A stretch of DNA of 64,000 nucleotides from the NCBI RefSeq assembly GCF_008639165.1, contig NZ_CP029197.1:7010001-7074000 (forward strand), read 5' to 3'. The notes beneath the pieces are model-generated. The model saw only the letters and a list, made by a program, of their open reading frames with translations. It ran no database searches and was not told the DNA's origin. Below are positions 16,847-25,105 of the stretch, one piece after another; positions within the stretch are counted from its first letter, which is position 1, and each line of letters opens with the position of its first letter. The position numbers and the translations under genes were made by a program. The stretch comes from Streptomyces venezuelae ATCC 10712. Lineage in GTDB: Bacteria; Actinomycetota; Actinomycetes; Streptomycetales; Streptomycetaceae.

Positions 16847-17731
16847 GTGAGTTCGCCGCTCAAGGTGGGAGCCGTCGTCATCACGATGGGCGACCGCCCC
16901 GACGACCTGCGCGCGCTGATCGACTCGGTCGCCGCGCAGCAGGGCGACCCGGTCGAGGTCGTCGTCGTCGGACAGGGCACCCCGGTCTCCGGGGTGCCCG
17001 ACTGGGTGCGAACCGTGGACCTCCCGGAGAACGTCGGCATCCCCGCCGGCCGGAACGTCGGCATCGAGGCCTTCGGCCCCGGCGGCACCGACGTCGACGT
17101 CCTGCTCTTCCTCGACGACGACGGGCTGCTCGCCCACACGGACACCGCCGAACTGGTCCGGCAGGCCTTCACCGCCGACCCGCACCTCGGGATCATCACC
17201 TTCCGGATCGCCGACCCGGTCACCGGGGTCACCCAGCGCCGGCACGTGCCCCGGCTGCGGGCCTCCGACCCGCTGCGCTCCTCGCGGGTCACGACCTTCC
17301 TCGGCGGCGCCAACGCCGTCCGCACCAAAGTCTTCGCCGAAGTCGGCGATCTGCCCGGCGAGTTCTTCTACGCGCACGAGGAGACCGACCTCGCCTGGCG
17401 CGCGCTCGACGCCGACTGGATGATCGACTACCGTGCGGACATGGTGCTGTTGCACCCCACCACAGCCCCCTCCCGGCACGCCTCGTACCACTTCAACGTG
17501 GCCCGCAACCGAGTCTGGCTGGCACGCCGCAATCTGCCCGCGCCCCTGGTGCCGGCGTATCTCGGCGTCTGGCTCCTGCTCACCCTGGCCCGTCGGCCCT
17601 CGCTCTCCGCGCTGAAGGCGTGGTGCGGCGGATTCCGTGCCGGCTGGACGACCCCCTGCGGACCGCGCCGCCCCATGAGGTGGCGTACGGTGTGGCGGCT
17701 GACCCGGCTGGGTCGCCCCCCGGTCGTCTGA
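16847..17731 (+). CDS. family 2 glycosyltransferase
   Basis: A 294-residue GT-A glycosyltransferase. It opens with GAVVITMGDRPDDLRALIDSV, has the NVGIPAGRNVGI acceptor segment, the DDDG metal-binding Asp triad (LLFLDDDGLL, about residues 88-97) and EETDLAWRA, the usual catalytic ED-like region. A basic, partly hydrophobic C-terminus (LGVWLLLTLARRP) may touch the membrane. It probably adds a sugar to the lipid-linked product of the operon. I prefer GTG 16847 with GAGG six bases upstream; GTG 16835 overlapping the previous stop is possible. Confidence 0.85.
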   Translation: MSSPLKVGAVVITMGDRPDDLRALIDSVAAQQGDPVEVVVVGQGTPVSGVPDWVRTVDLPENVGIPAGRNVGIEAFGPGGTDVDVLLFLDDDGLLAHTDTAELVRQAFTADPHLGIITFRIADPVTGVTQRRHVPRLRASDPLRSSRVTTFLGGANAVRTKVFAEVGDLPGEFFYAHEETDLAWRALDADWMIDYRADMVLLHPTTAPSRHASYHFNVARNRVWLARRNLPAPLVPAYLGVWLLLTLARRPSLSALKAWCGGFRAGWTTPCGPRRPMRWRTVWRLTRLGRPPVV

Positions 17732-17780
17732 CATCGTGGTACCGACGTGCCGCGCATCTTGAACACGAAAGTTTCGACTT

Positions 17781-18710
17781 GTGAGTGACACACAGCAGGG
17801 CGGGGCGGTCGCGACGAGCGCGCCCCCGTCCGTCGACGAGGGCCTGGCCCCGGCCGCGCTTGCGGCGAAGTACGGCCTCTCGGTCAGCGGCGCGCGGCCC
17901 GGACTGTTCGAGTACGTCCGTGAGCTGTGGAGCCGCCGCCACTTCATCCTGGCCTTCTCCTCGGCGAAGCTGACCTCGCAGTACAGCCAGGCCAAGCTCG
18001 GCCAGGTGTGGCAGGTGGCGACCCCGCTGCTGAACGCCCTGGTCTACTACCTGATCTTCGGGCTCATCCTGGACGCCGGCCGCGGCATGACCAAGGGGGT
18101 CTACATCCCCTTCCTGGTCACCGGCATCTTCGTGTTCACCTTCACCCAGAGCTCGGTCATGGCCGGCGTCCGGGCGATCTCGGGCAACCTGGGCCTGGTC
18201 AGGGCCCTGCACTTCCCCCGCGCCACGCTCCCGATCTCGTTCTCCCTCCAGCAGCTCCAGCAGCTGTTGTTCTCGATGATCGTGCTCGTGGCGGTCGCCA
18301 TCTCGTTCGGCAGCTACCCCTCGGCCCGCTGGCTGCTGCTGATCCCCGCGCTCTTCCTGCAGTTCGTCTTCAACGTCGGACTCGCCATGATCGTGGCCCG
18401 GATGGGTGCCAAGACGCCCGACCTCGCCCAGCTGATGCCGTTCGTCATGCGCACCTGGATGTACGCGTCGGGCGTCATGTTCTCGATCCCGGCGATGCTG
18501 GCCGACAAGCCGGCCTGGATCGCCGACGTCCTCATGTACAACCCGGCGGCCGTCTACATGGATCTGATCCGCTTCTCCCTCATCGAGGGCTACGGCGCGG
18601 AGAACCTGCCCTCGCACGTCTGGATGACCGCGCTCGGCTGGGCCGTGATCTTCGGCATCGGCGGCTTCATCTACTTCTGGAAGGCCGAGGAGAGGTACGG
18701 CCGTGGCTGA
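17781..18710 (+). CDS. ABC-2 type polysaccharide/teichoic acid export permease
   Basis: A 309-residue Wzm/TagG-type permease. A cytoplasmic N-terminus of about 45 residues is followed by RRHFILAFSSAKLTSQYSQAKLGQVWQVATPLLNALVYYLIFG, the hallmark interfacial helix and first TM. Five further helices follow, with the conserved late segment around NPAAVYMDLIRFSLI. It forms the channel that flips lipid-linked glycopolymers or glycolipids across the membrane. The start is GTG 17781, 49 bases after the glycosyltransferase, behind an 11-base CGAAA-G-TTTCG palindrome. Its stop overlaps the ATPase start. Confidence 0.9.
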   Translation: MSDTQQGGAVATSAPPSVDEGLAPAALAAKYGLSVSGARPGLFEYVRELWSRRHFILAFSSAKLTSQYSQAKLGQVWQVATPLLNALVYYLIFGLILDAGRGMTKGVYIPFLVTGIFVFTFTQSSVMAGVRAISGNLGLVRALHFPRATLPISFSLQQLQQLLFSMIVLVAVAISFGSYPSARWLLLIPALFLQFVFNVGLAMIVARMGAKTPDLAQLMPFVMRTWMYASGVMFSIPAMLADKPAWIADVLMYNPAAVYMDLIRFSLIEGYGAENLPSHVWMTALGWAVIFGIGGFIYFWKAEERYGRG

Positions 18711-19488
18711 CACCAACCGGTCCGACGTTCCCACCGTCATCTGCGACGACGTCCACATCGTCTACCGGGTCAACACCGGTGGCGGCGGCAAGGGCAGCGC
18801 CACGGCGGCCCTCAGCCGCATCGTCGGCCGCGGCAAGGCCGAGGTCACCCGGGGCGTCCGCAAGGTCCACGCCGTCCGCGGCGTCACCTTCACCGCCTAC
18901 CGCGGCGAGGCCATCGGCCTCATCGGCTCCAACGGCTCCGGCAAGTCCACGCTGCTGCGCGCCGTCGCCGGACTGCTCCCCACCGAGAGCGGCAAGGTCT
19001 ACACGGACGGCCAGCCCTCGCTCCTGGGCGTCAACGCGGCCCTCATGAACGACCTCACCGGTGAGCGCAACGTGATCCTGGGCGGGCTCGCCATGGGCAT
19101 GAGCCGCGAGGAGGTGCGCTCGCGCTACCAGGGGATCGTCGACTTCTCCGGCATCAACGAGAAGGGCGACTTCATCAGCCTGCCCATGCGCACCTACTCC
19201 TCCGGCATGGGCGCCCGGCTCCGCTTCGCCATCGCGGCCGCCAAGAACCACGACGTGCTCCTCATCGACGAGGCCCTCGCGACCGGTGACCGCAAGTTCC
19301 AGATCCGCTCCGAGGAGCGCATCCGCGAGCTCCGCAAGGAGGCCGGCACGGTCTTCCTGGTGAGCCACAGCAACAAGTCCATCCGGGACACCTGCGACCG
19401 GGTGCTCTGGCTGGAGAAGGGCCAGCTCCTGATGGACGGGCCCACGGACGAGGTACTGAAGGCCTACGAGCGGGAGACCGCCCGCTGA
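18703..19488 (+). CDS. ABC exporter ATPase, Wzt/TagH type
   Basis: A 261-residue ATPase with Walker A GSNGSGKST (about residues 76-84), a degenerate signature TYSSGMGARLRFA, Walker B VLLIDEALATGD and the switch HSNKS. The signature form and overall length are typical of TagH/Wzt ATPases without a long C-terminal carbohydrate-binding domain, so polymer length may be set elsewhere. It pairs with the overlapping permease gene and ends the operon at a strong terminator. Confidence 0.92.
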   Translation: MADTNRSDVPTVICDDVHIVYRVNTGGGGKGSATAALSRIVGRGKAEVTRGVRKVHAVRGVTFTAYRGEAIGLIGSNGSGKSTLLRAVAGLLPTESGKVYTDGQPSLLGVNAALMNDLTGERNVILGGLAMGMSREEVRSRYQGIVDFSGINEKGDFISLPMRTYSSGMGARLRFAIAAAKNHDVLLIDEALATGDRKFQIRSEERIRELRKEAGTVFLVSHSNKSIRDTCDRVLWLEKGQLLMDGPTDEVLKAYERETAR

Positions 19489-19503
19489 CCCCCGGCTCAG
19501 GCG

Positions 19504-19537
19504 CCGCCCCCACCCTTCCGGTGGGGGCGGTCGTTTT
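19504..19537 (+). terminator. intrinsic terminator of the envelope operon
   Basis: A perfect 11-bp stem (19504-19514 with 19520-19530), a CTTCC loop, then TCGTTTT. Confidence 0.88.
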
Positions 19538-19561
19538 CCGCGCGTCGTGCCGTCACCTGGA

Positions 19562-19580
19562 ATGTTCATGCTGGCAACAT
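19562..19580 (+). promoter_or_regulatory. candidate TetR operator
   Basis: ATGTT (19562-19566) and AACAT (19576-19580) form an inverted repeat with a 9-base spacer, ending 16 bases before the TetR-family start, as expected for autorepression. Confidence 0.4.
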
Positions 19581-19596
19581 CGGGCAGGATGAACCC

Positions 19597-20244
19597 ATGG
19601 CAGCGATCTCGGGGGGAAAGACCTACCACCACGGCGATCTGCGCAACGCGCTGATCTGCGCGGCCGTCGACCTCGCCACCGAGGGCGGCCCCGAACGGGT
19701 CGTCCTGCGCGAGGCGGCCCGCCGGGTCGGCGTCTCGCCCACCGCCGCCTACCGGCACTTCGACGGACGGGGTGAACTCCTCCGCACCGTCAGGGCGCAC
19801 GCCCAGCACGTCCTCGCCGACGCCATGGAGCGGGCCGCCGGGCGCGAGCCCGGAGCCGACGACCCCGCCCTCGCGGCGGAGCGCCGACTCGCCGCCCTCT
19901 GCCGGGGGTACGTCGGCTTCGCCGTCGACCAGCCCGGCCTCTACCGCGCCGCCTTCTGCGTCCCCCGCAGGACCGGCACCGAACTCCTGATGCCGGAGCG
20001 GCCGGCCACCGAACCCGAGATCCGCGCGTTCACCCTGCTCCGGGAGGCCCTTGACGCCCTCGCCCGCGCCGGGACCGCCAGGACCGGGGTGCGGCCCGCC
20101 GCCGGTGCCGCAGCGTGGTCGGCCGTGCACGGACTGTCACTTCTGCTGCTCGACGGGCCCCTTCGCCGCCTTCCCGCGCAGCGGAGGAACGCCGTCGTCG
20201 AGACCACCCTCGCCATGGTCGTGTCCGGAACGCGGGCCCTCTGA
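19597..20244 (+). CDS. TetR/AcrR-family regulator
   Basis: A 215-residue TetR regulator. The N-terminal HTH spans residues about 10-60 (HHGDLRNALICAAVDLATEGG, then REAARRVGVSPTAAYRHFDGRGELL). The C-terminal ligand domain is all-helical, with the LYRAAFCVP segment seen in WHG-type C-domains. It stands alone between the envelope operon terminator and the hopanoid operon, so its target may be itself or either neighbour. No ligand can be inferred. Confidence 0.88.
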   Translation: MAAISGGKTYHHGDLRNALICAAVDLATEGGPERVVLREAARRVGVSPTAAYRHFDGRGELLRTVRAHAQHVLADAMERAAGREPGADDPALAAERRLAALCRGYVGFAVDQPGLYRAAFCVPRRTGTELLMPERPATEPEIRAFTLLREALDALARAGTARTGVRPAAGAAAWSAVHGLSLLLLDGPLRRLPAQRRNAVVETTLAMVVSGTRAL

Positions 20245-20500
20245 GGCCCTGGTCGGGACCGAACTTCCTTACGGCGCGCGGCGGTTGACAACCCGTACGG
20301 GTGAGGTCCCGCGCGCCCGGCACCCCGGAATGGCGAAGGTCGTCGTACAACGTAAGCTGGACCGGTCTGTTTCGCGGCAAGTAGGGCGATACTCCACGGC
20401 CATCGGGGCCTCCCGGCGACGGCTCTACGGGCAGGGGTCGGCGGCGTGTCCGAAATAGGATGGATTGGATCGGCAGTGTAGAACGGGAGACGTGACGGCC

Positions 20501-20563
20501 ATGACGCAGAATCTCCAGCTCCACGAGGGTCTCGCCGTCCCTCCGGCGGGCAGTGACCTGTGA
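20501..20563 (+). CDS. 20-residue leader ORF overlapping hpnC
   Basis: ATG 20501 to TGA 20561-20563 encodes a 20-residue peptide starting MTQNLQLHEGL. Its stop overlaps the hpnC GTG start as GTGA, and hpnC itself has only a weak ribosome site. In-frame TGA 20554 rules out any earlier hpnC start. Translation of this small frame probably delivers ribosomes to hpnC. GGGAG lies about 10-14 bases before its ATG. Confidence 0.5.
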   Translation: MTQNLQLHEGLAVPPAGSDL

Positions 20564-21471
20564 CGGACACCCGGCAGGCGCGCCCCGACGCCTCCTCGCG
20601 CGCCACCCTCGGCAAGGCCGCGGACGAGAACTTCCCCGTGGCCCCGTTCTTCCTGCCCAGGGCCTGGCGGGACGACCTGATGGCGGTCTACGGATTCGCC
20701 CGCCTCGTCGACGACATCGGCGACGGCGACCTCGCCCCCGGCGGCGCCGACGCCCGCCACCTCGGCCTCGCCCCCCGGACGGCCGAGGACCGGCTCGCCT
20801 TCCTCGACGCCTTCGAGACCGACCTCCGCCGCGTCTTCGACGGCGAGCCCCGCCACCCCCTCCTTCAGGGACTCGTACCCACCGTGCGCCGGTGCGGGCT
20901 CACCCCCGAGCCGTTCCTCGGCCTGATCGCGGCCAACCGCCAGGACCAGCTGGTCGGCCGCTACGAGACCTACGACGACCTCCTCGCCTACTGCGAGCTC
21001 TCCGCCAACCCCGTCGGCCGGCTCGTCCTCGCGATCACCGGCACCGACACCCCCGAGCGGATCCGGCGCTCCGACGAGATCTGCACCGCCCTGCAGCTCG
21101 TCGAGCACCTCCAGGACGTCGCCGAGGACCTCCGCAACGACCGGATCTACCTCCCCGCCGAGGACCTCAAGCGCTTCCACGTCACCGAGGACGACCTCGC
21201 CCGGCCCACCGCCGGAGCCTCCGTGCGCGCCCTGATCGCCTTCGAGGCCGGCCGGGCCCGGGACCTCCTCCACGCGGGCACCCCGCTCGTCGGCAGCGTC
21301 CACGGCCGGCTCCGGCTGCTCCTCGCCGGCTTCACCGGCGGCGGACACGCGGCGCTCGACGCGATCACCGACGCCGGACACGACGTGCTGACCGGCCCAC
21401 CGAAGGCCACCAAGCCGAGCCTGATGCGCCAGGTGGGAGCGGTCCTGCTCCGGGCGCGGAGAGAGGGGTGA
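20560..21471 (+). CDS. hpnC: squalene synthase HpnC
   Basis: A 303-residue trans-prenyltransferase of the squalene/phytoene synthase family and first main gene of the hopanoid operon. The first Asp-rich motif is FARLVDDIGD (about residues 46-55) and the second region is ALQLVEHLQDVAEDLRNDRIYLP (about 175-197). In the HpnCDE route, HpnD makes presqualene diphosphate from two FPP, HpnC converts it to hydroxysqualene, and HpnE reduces that to squalene. It starts at GTG 20560, coupled to a small upstream frame, and overlaps hpnD. Confidence 0.93.
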   Translation: MTDTRQARPDASSRATLGKAADENFPVAPFFLPRAWRDDLMAVYGFARLVDDIGDGDLAPGGADARHLGLAPRTAEDRLAFLDAFETDLRRVFDGEPRHPLLQGLVPTVRRCGLTPEPFLGLIAANRQDQLVGRYETYDDLLAYCELSANPVGRLVLAITGTDTPERIRRSDEICTALQLVEHLQDVAEDLRNDRIYLPAEDLKRFHVTEDDLARPTAGASVRALIAFEAGRARDLLHAGTPLVGSVHGRLRLLLAGFTGGGHAALDAITDAGHDVLTGPPKATKPSLMRQVGAVLLRARREG

Positions 21472-22418
21472 GCGCGACCGTGGAGGCACAGCCCGAGCCG
21501 TCCGCACCGGTCCAGGCCGCCTACAGCTACTGCGAGGCGGTCACCGGACAGCAGGCGCGGAACTTCGCCTACGGAATCCGGCTGCTGCCGACCGAGAAGC
21601 GCCAGGCGATGTCCGCCCTGTACGCCTTCTCCCGCCGCGTCGACGACATCGGCGACGGCACCCTGGCGCCCGAGGCCAAGCGGGAGCGCCTTGAGGCCAC
21701 CCGCGCCCTGCTCGACCGGGTCCGCACCGGTGGGGTCGACGAGGACGACACCGACCCCGTCGCCGTCGCGCTCGCCGACTCCGCCCGCCGCTTCCCGATC
21801 CCGCTCGGCGGACTCGACGAACTCATCGACGGCGTCCTCATGGACGTCCGCGGCGAGACGTACGAGACCTGGGACGACCTCAAGGTCTACTGTCGCTGTG
21901 TGGCTGGCGCCATCGGCCGGATCTCCCTGGGCGTCTTCGGCACCCAGCCCGGCGCCCGGGGCGCCGACCGGGCCCCCGAGTACGCCGACACCCTGGGCCT
22001 CGCGCTCCAACTCACCAACATCCTCAGGGACGTACGCGAGGACGCCGGGAACGGGCGGACGTACCTGCCCGCCGACGACCTGGCCAAGTTCGGCTGCGCC
22101 GACGGCTTCGGCTCCGACACCCCGCCCGCCGGGGCCGACTTCGCCGGACTCGTCCACTTCGAAGTCCGCCGCGCCCGCGCCCTGTTCGCCGAGGGCTACC
22201 GGCTGCTGCCGATGCTCGACCGGCGCAGCGGCGCCTGCGTCGCCGCCATGGCCGGCATCTACCGCCGCCTCCTCGACCGGATCGAACGCGACCCCGAGGC
22301 CGTGCTGCGCGGCCGCGTCTCGCTGCCGGGCCGCGAGAAGGCGTACGTCGCGGTGCGCGGCCTCTCCGGCCTCGACACCCGCCACATCGCCCGACGTACC
22401 GTCAGGAGGCGTGTCTGA
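21468..22418 (+). CDS. hpnD: presqualene diphosphate synthase HpnD
   Basis: A 316-residue squalene/phytoene synthase homologue. Motifs are YAFSRRVDDIGDG (about residues 48-60), YCRCVAGAIGRISLGVFG, and LALQLTNILRDVREDAGNGRTYLP. It condenses two farnesyl diphosphates to presqualene diphosphate. Start GTG 21468 overlaps the hpnC stop. The stop overlaps an ATG of a 28-codon frame leading into hpnE. Confidence 0.93.
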   Translation: MSATVEAQPEPSAPVQAAYSYCEAVTGQQARNFAYGIRLLPTEKRQAMSALYAFSRRVDDIGDGTLAPEAKRERLEATRALLDRVRTGGVDEDDTDPVAVALADSARRFPIPLGGLDELIDGVLMDVRGETYETWDDLKVYCRCVAGAIGRISLGVFGTQPGARGADRAPEYADTLGLALQLTNILRDVREDAGNGRTYLPADDLAKFGCADGFGSDTPPAGADFAGLVHFEVRRARALFAEGYRLLPMLDRRSGACVAAMAGIYRRLLDRIERDPEAVLRGRVSLPGREKAYVAVRGLSGLDTRHIARRTVRRRV

Positions 22419-22504
22419 TGCGCCCGTACGCCCCCGCCCACCGGGCAACCCCCGGCGCCGTCCCGGCGTCCCTGCCCGCGACGACCCGAACGGAGGCCGC
22501 GTGA
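22418..22504 (+). CDS. 28-residue coupled micro-ORF between hpnD and hpnE
   Basis: ATG 22418 overlaps the hpnD stop (TGATG) and the frame ends at TGA 22502-22504, overlapping the hpnE GTG start (GTGA). The Pro/Ala/Thr-rich peptide (MRPYAPAHRATPG...) has no recognised domain. The double overlap suggests a translational relay that keeps ribosomes moving from hpnD to hpnE; whether the peptide itself matters is unknown. Confidence 0.5.
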   Translation: MRPYAPAHRATPGAVPASLPATTRTEAA

Positions 22505-23901
22505 CCCACGAAGGAACCGAGCGGAGCACCCGGCAGCCGCACGCCGTCGTCGTCGGCGGCGGTCTCGCCGGCATCACCGCCGCGCTGCAGCTCGCCGAGG
22601 CCGGCGTCGGCGTCACCCTGCTCGAAGGCCGGCCCCGGCTCGGCGGCCTCGCGTTCTCCTTCCGCCGCGGCGACCTCACCGTCGACAACGGCCAGCACGT
22701 CTACCTGCGCTGCTGCACGGCCTACCGCTGGTTCCTCGACCGGGTCGACGGCGCCCGCCTCGCCCCGCTGCAGGACCGGCTCGACGTGCCCGTCCTCGAC
22801 GTCGGCCACCCGCGCGGCCCGCGCCTCGGCCGGATCCGCCGCGACAACCTCCCCGTACCGCTGCACCTCGCGCGCAGCCTCGCCACGTACCCGCACCTCT
22901 CGCTCGCCGAGCGTGCCTCCGTCGGCCGGGCCGCGCTCGCCCTGAAGAAGCTCGACCCCGCCGACCCGGCGCTCGACGGCATCGACTTCGCCACCTGGCT
23001 CGGCCGGCACGGCCAGTCCCCACGGACCGTCGAGGCCCTCTGGGACCTGGTCGGCATCCCCACCCTCAACGCCCCCGCCCCGCAGGCCTCCATGGGGCTC
23101 GCCGCGATGGTCTTCAAGACCGGCCTGCTCTCCGAGCCCGGCGCCGCCGACATCGGCTGGGCCCACGTCCCGCTCGGCGAACTCCACGACACCCGGGCCG
23201 CGAAGGAACTCGACGCCCTCGGCGTACGGACCGCGCTGCGGACCAAGGCCGAGCGGATCTCCCGCACCGACGACGGGCGCTGGGCCGTCGAGGTGCCGGG
23301 CGAGACGCTCGTCGCGGACGCCGTCGTCCTCGCCGTACCGCAGACCGAGACCCACGACCTGCTCCCCGAGGGCGCGCTCGACGACCCCGACCGGCTCCTC
23401 GACATCGACACCGCGCCCATCCTCAACCTGCACGTGGTCTACGACCGCAAGGTGCTGAAGCGGCCGTTCTTCACCGCCCTCGGCTCCCCGGTGCAGTGGG
23501 TCTTCGACCGCACCGACTCCTCCGGGCTCACCGGCGAGGGCCAGTACCTCGCCGTCTCCCAGTCCGCCGCCCAGGACGAGATCGACGAACCCGTCGCCGC
23601 CCTGCGCGAGAAGTACCTCCCCGAGCTGGAGCGGTTGCTGCCCGCCGCCCGAGGCGCCGGGATCCGCGACTTCTTCGTCACCAGGGAGCGGACGGCCACG
23701 TTCGCCCCCGCCCCGGGCGTCGGCCGGCTCCGCCCCGGCGCCCGCACCCAGGCGCCCGGGCTCTTCCTGGCCGGGGCCTGGACCGCCACCGGCTGGCCCG
23801 CGACCATGGAGGGTGCCGTCCGCAGCGGTTTCAGCGCCGCGGGCGCCGCGCTCTCCGCCCTCGGCCGCCGCCATGACCATCCGCTGCAGGAGGCGGCATG
23901 A
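22501..23901 (+). CDS. hpnE: hydroxysqualene dehydroxylase HpnE
   Basis: A 466-residue FAD-dependent amine-oxidase/phytoene-desaturase-like enzyme. The dinucleotide-binding motif AVVVGGGLAGITAALQLAEAG lies at about residues 15-35, and the C-terminal FAD motif GLFLAGAWTATGWPATMEGAVRSG near residue 430. It reduces hydroxysqualene to squalene, completing the HpnCDE route. GGAGG stands just before GTG 22501. The stop overlaps the prenyl synthase start (ATGA). Confidence 0.92.
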   Translation: MTHEGTERSTRQPHAVVVGGGLAGITAALQLAEAGVGVTLLEGRPRLGGLAFSFRRGDLTVDNGQHVYLRCCTAYRWFLDRVDGARLAPLQDRLDVPVLDVGHPRGPRLGRIRRDNLPVPLHLARSLATYPHLSLAERASVGRAALALKKLDPADPALDGIDFATWLGRHGQSPRTVEALWDLVGIPTLNAPAPQASMGLAAMVFKTGLLSEPGAADIGWAHVPLGELHDTRAAKELDALGVRTALRTKAERISRTDDGRWAVEVPGETLVADAVVLAVPQTETHDLLPEGALDDPDRLLDIDTAPILNLHVVYDRKVLKRPFFTALGSPVQWVFDRTDSSGLTGEGQYLAVSQSAAQDEIDEPVAALREKYLPELERLLPAARGAGIRDFFVTRERTATFAPAPGVGRLRPGARTQAPGLFLAGAWTATGWPATMEGAVRSGFSAAGAALSALGRRHDHPLQEAA

Positions 23902-24998
23902 GTGTGAGTACCGGAACAAGAGGAGAGACCGTGCCGACTGTGCCGCCGGGTAATCCGGCCGTCGACACCGCGGACGTGTCCGCACTGCTGGAGCGGGGGC
24001 GGACGCTGTCCACCCCCGTACTGCGGGCGGCCGTCGACCGCCTCGCGCCGCCCATGGACACCGTGGCCGCCTACCACTTCGGCTGGATCGACGCGCAGGG
24101 CAACCCCACGGAGGGGGACAGCGGCAAGGCCGTCCGCCCCGCGCTCGCCCTGCTGTCGGCCGAGGCCGCGGGCGTCGCCCCCGAGGTCGGCATCCCCGGC
24201 GCCGTCGCCGTGGAGCTCGTCCACAACTTCTCGCTGCTCCACGACGACCTGATGGACGGGGACGAGCAGCGCCGCCACCGCGACACGGTGTGGAAGGTGC
24301 ACGGCCCCGCGCAGGCCATCCTCGTCGGCGACGCGCTGTTCGCCCTCGCCAACGAGATCCTGCTGGAGCTCGGCACCGTCGAGGCCGGCCGGGCCACCCG
24401 CCGGCTCACCACCGCCAGCCGCAAGCTCATCGACGGCCAGGCCCAGGACATCTCCTACGAGCACCGCGAGCGGGTCACCGTCGAGGAGTGCCTGGAGATG
24501 GAGGGCAACAAGACCGGCGCCCTGCTCGCCTGCGCCGTCTCCATCGGCGCCGTCCTCGGCGGCGCCGACGACCGCACCGCCGACAAGCTGGAGGAGTACG
24601 GGTACCACCTCGGGCTCGCCTTCCAGGCCGTCGACGACCTGCTCGGCATCTGGGGCGACCCGGAGGCCACCGGCAAGCAGACCTGGAGCGACCTGCGCCA
24701 GCGCAAGAAGTCGCTGCCGGTCGTCGCCGCCCTCGCCGCGGGCGGCGAGGCGTCCGAGCGGCTCGGCGAACTGCTCGCCGCGGACGCCAAGTCCAACGAC
24801 TTCGACACCTTCTCCGAGGAGGAGTTCGCCGCCCGGGCGGCCCTCATCGAGGAGGCCGGAGGACGCGAGTGGACCTCCCAGGAGGCCCGCCGCCAGCACG
24901 GAAGGGCGATCGAGGCCCTGGACGAGGTCGACATGCCCGCCCGCGTGCGGGCGCAGCTCGTCGCACTGGCCGATTTCGTCGTCGTACGGAAGAGATGA
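23898..24998 (+). CDS. polyprenyl (farnesyl) diphosphate synthase
   Basis: A 366-residue trans-polyprenyl diphosphate synthase. The first Asp-rich motif is LLHDDLMDGDEQRR (about residues 115-128). The second, AVDDLLGIWGDPEATGKQ, has DDLLG rather than the usual DDxxD. Its place inside the operon implies it supplies farnesyl diphosphate to HpnD. It starts four bases inside hpnE. A GC hairpin follows in the 107-base gap before shc. Confidence 0.9.
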   Translation: MSVSTGTRGETVPTVPPGNPAVDTADVSALLERGRTLSTPVLRAAVDRLAPPMDTVAAYHFGWIDAQGNPTEGDSGKAVRPALALLSAEAAGVAPEVGIPGAVAVELVHNFSLLHDDLMDGDEQRRHRDTVWKVHGPAQAILVGDALFALANEILLELGTVEAGRATRRLTTASRKLIDGQAQDISYEHRERVTVEECLEMEGNKTGALLACAVSIGAVLGGADDRTADKLEEYGYHLGLAFQAVDDLLGIWGDPEATGKQTWSDLRQRKKSLPVVAALAAGGEASERLGELLAADAKSNDFDTFSEEEFAARAALIEEAGGREWTSQEARRQHGRAIEALDEVDMPARVRAQLVALADFVVVRKR

Positions 24999-25030
24999 TC
25001 ACCATCACCCTGATATGAGTTCGCGGTCGC

Positions 25031-25056
25031 CGGCCGGTGCCTTCCGGCGCCGGCCG
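25031..25056 (+). other. intra-operon hairpin before shc
   Basis: An 11-bp stem (25031-25041 with 25046-25056, one G-U pair) around TTCC, without a T tract. It may stabilise the upstream mRNA or attenuate read-through into shc. Confidence 0.45.
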
Positions 25057-25105
25057 ACGGCAGACCCGTGGAAGCAGAAGTAACCGACTGCGCAAAGGGG
25101 AAGCC

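Noticed and set aside
17766..17776. CGAAAGTTTCG palindrome before the ABC permease gene.
   Set aside because: Only 11 bases and inside a short intergenic gap of one operon; too short to claim as an operator or terminator.
20284..20302. TTGACA followed by the palindrome ACCCGTACGGGT upstream of the hopanoid operon.
   Set aside because: No matching -10 hexamer at the right distance, and it is over 190 bases from the first start; not enough to call a promoter.
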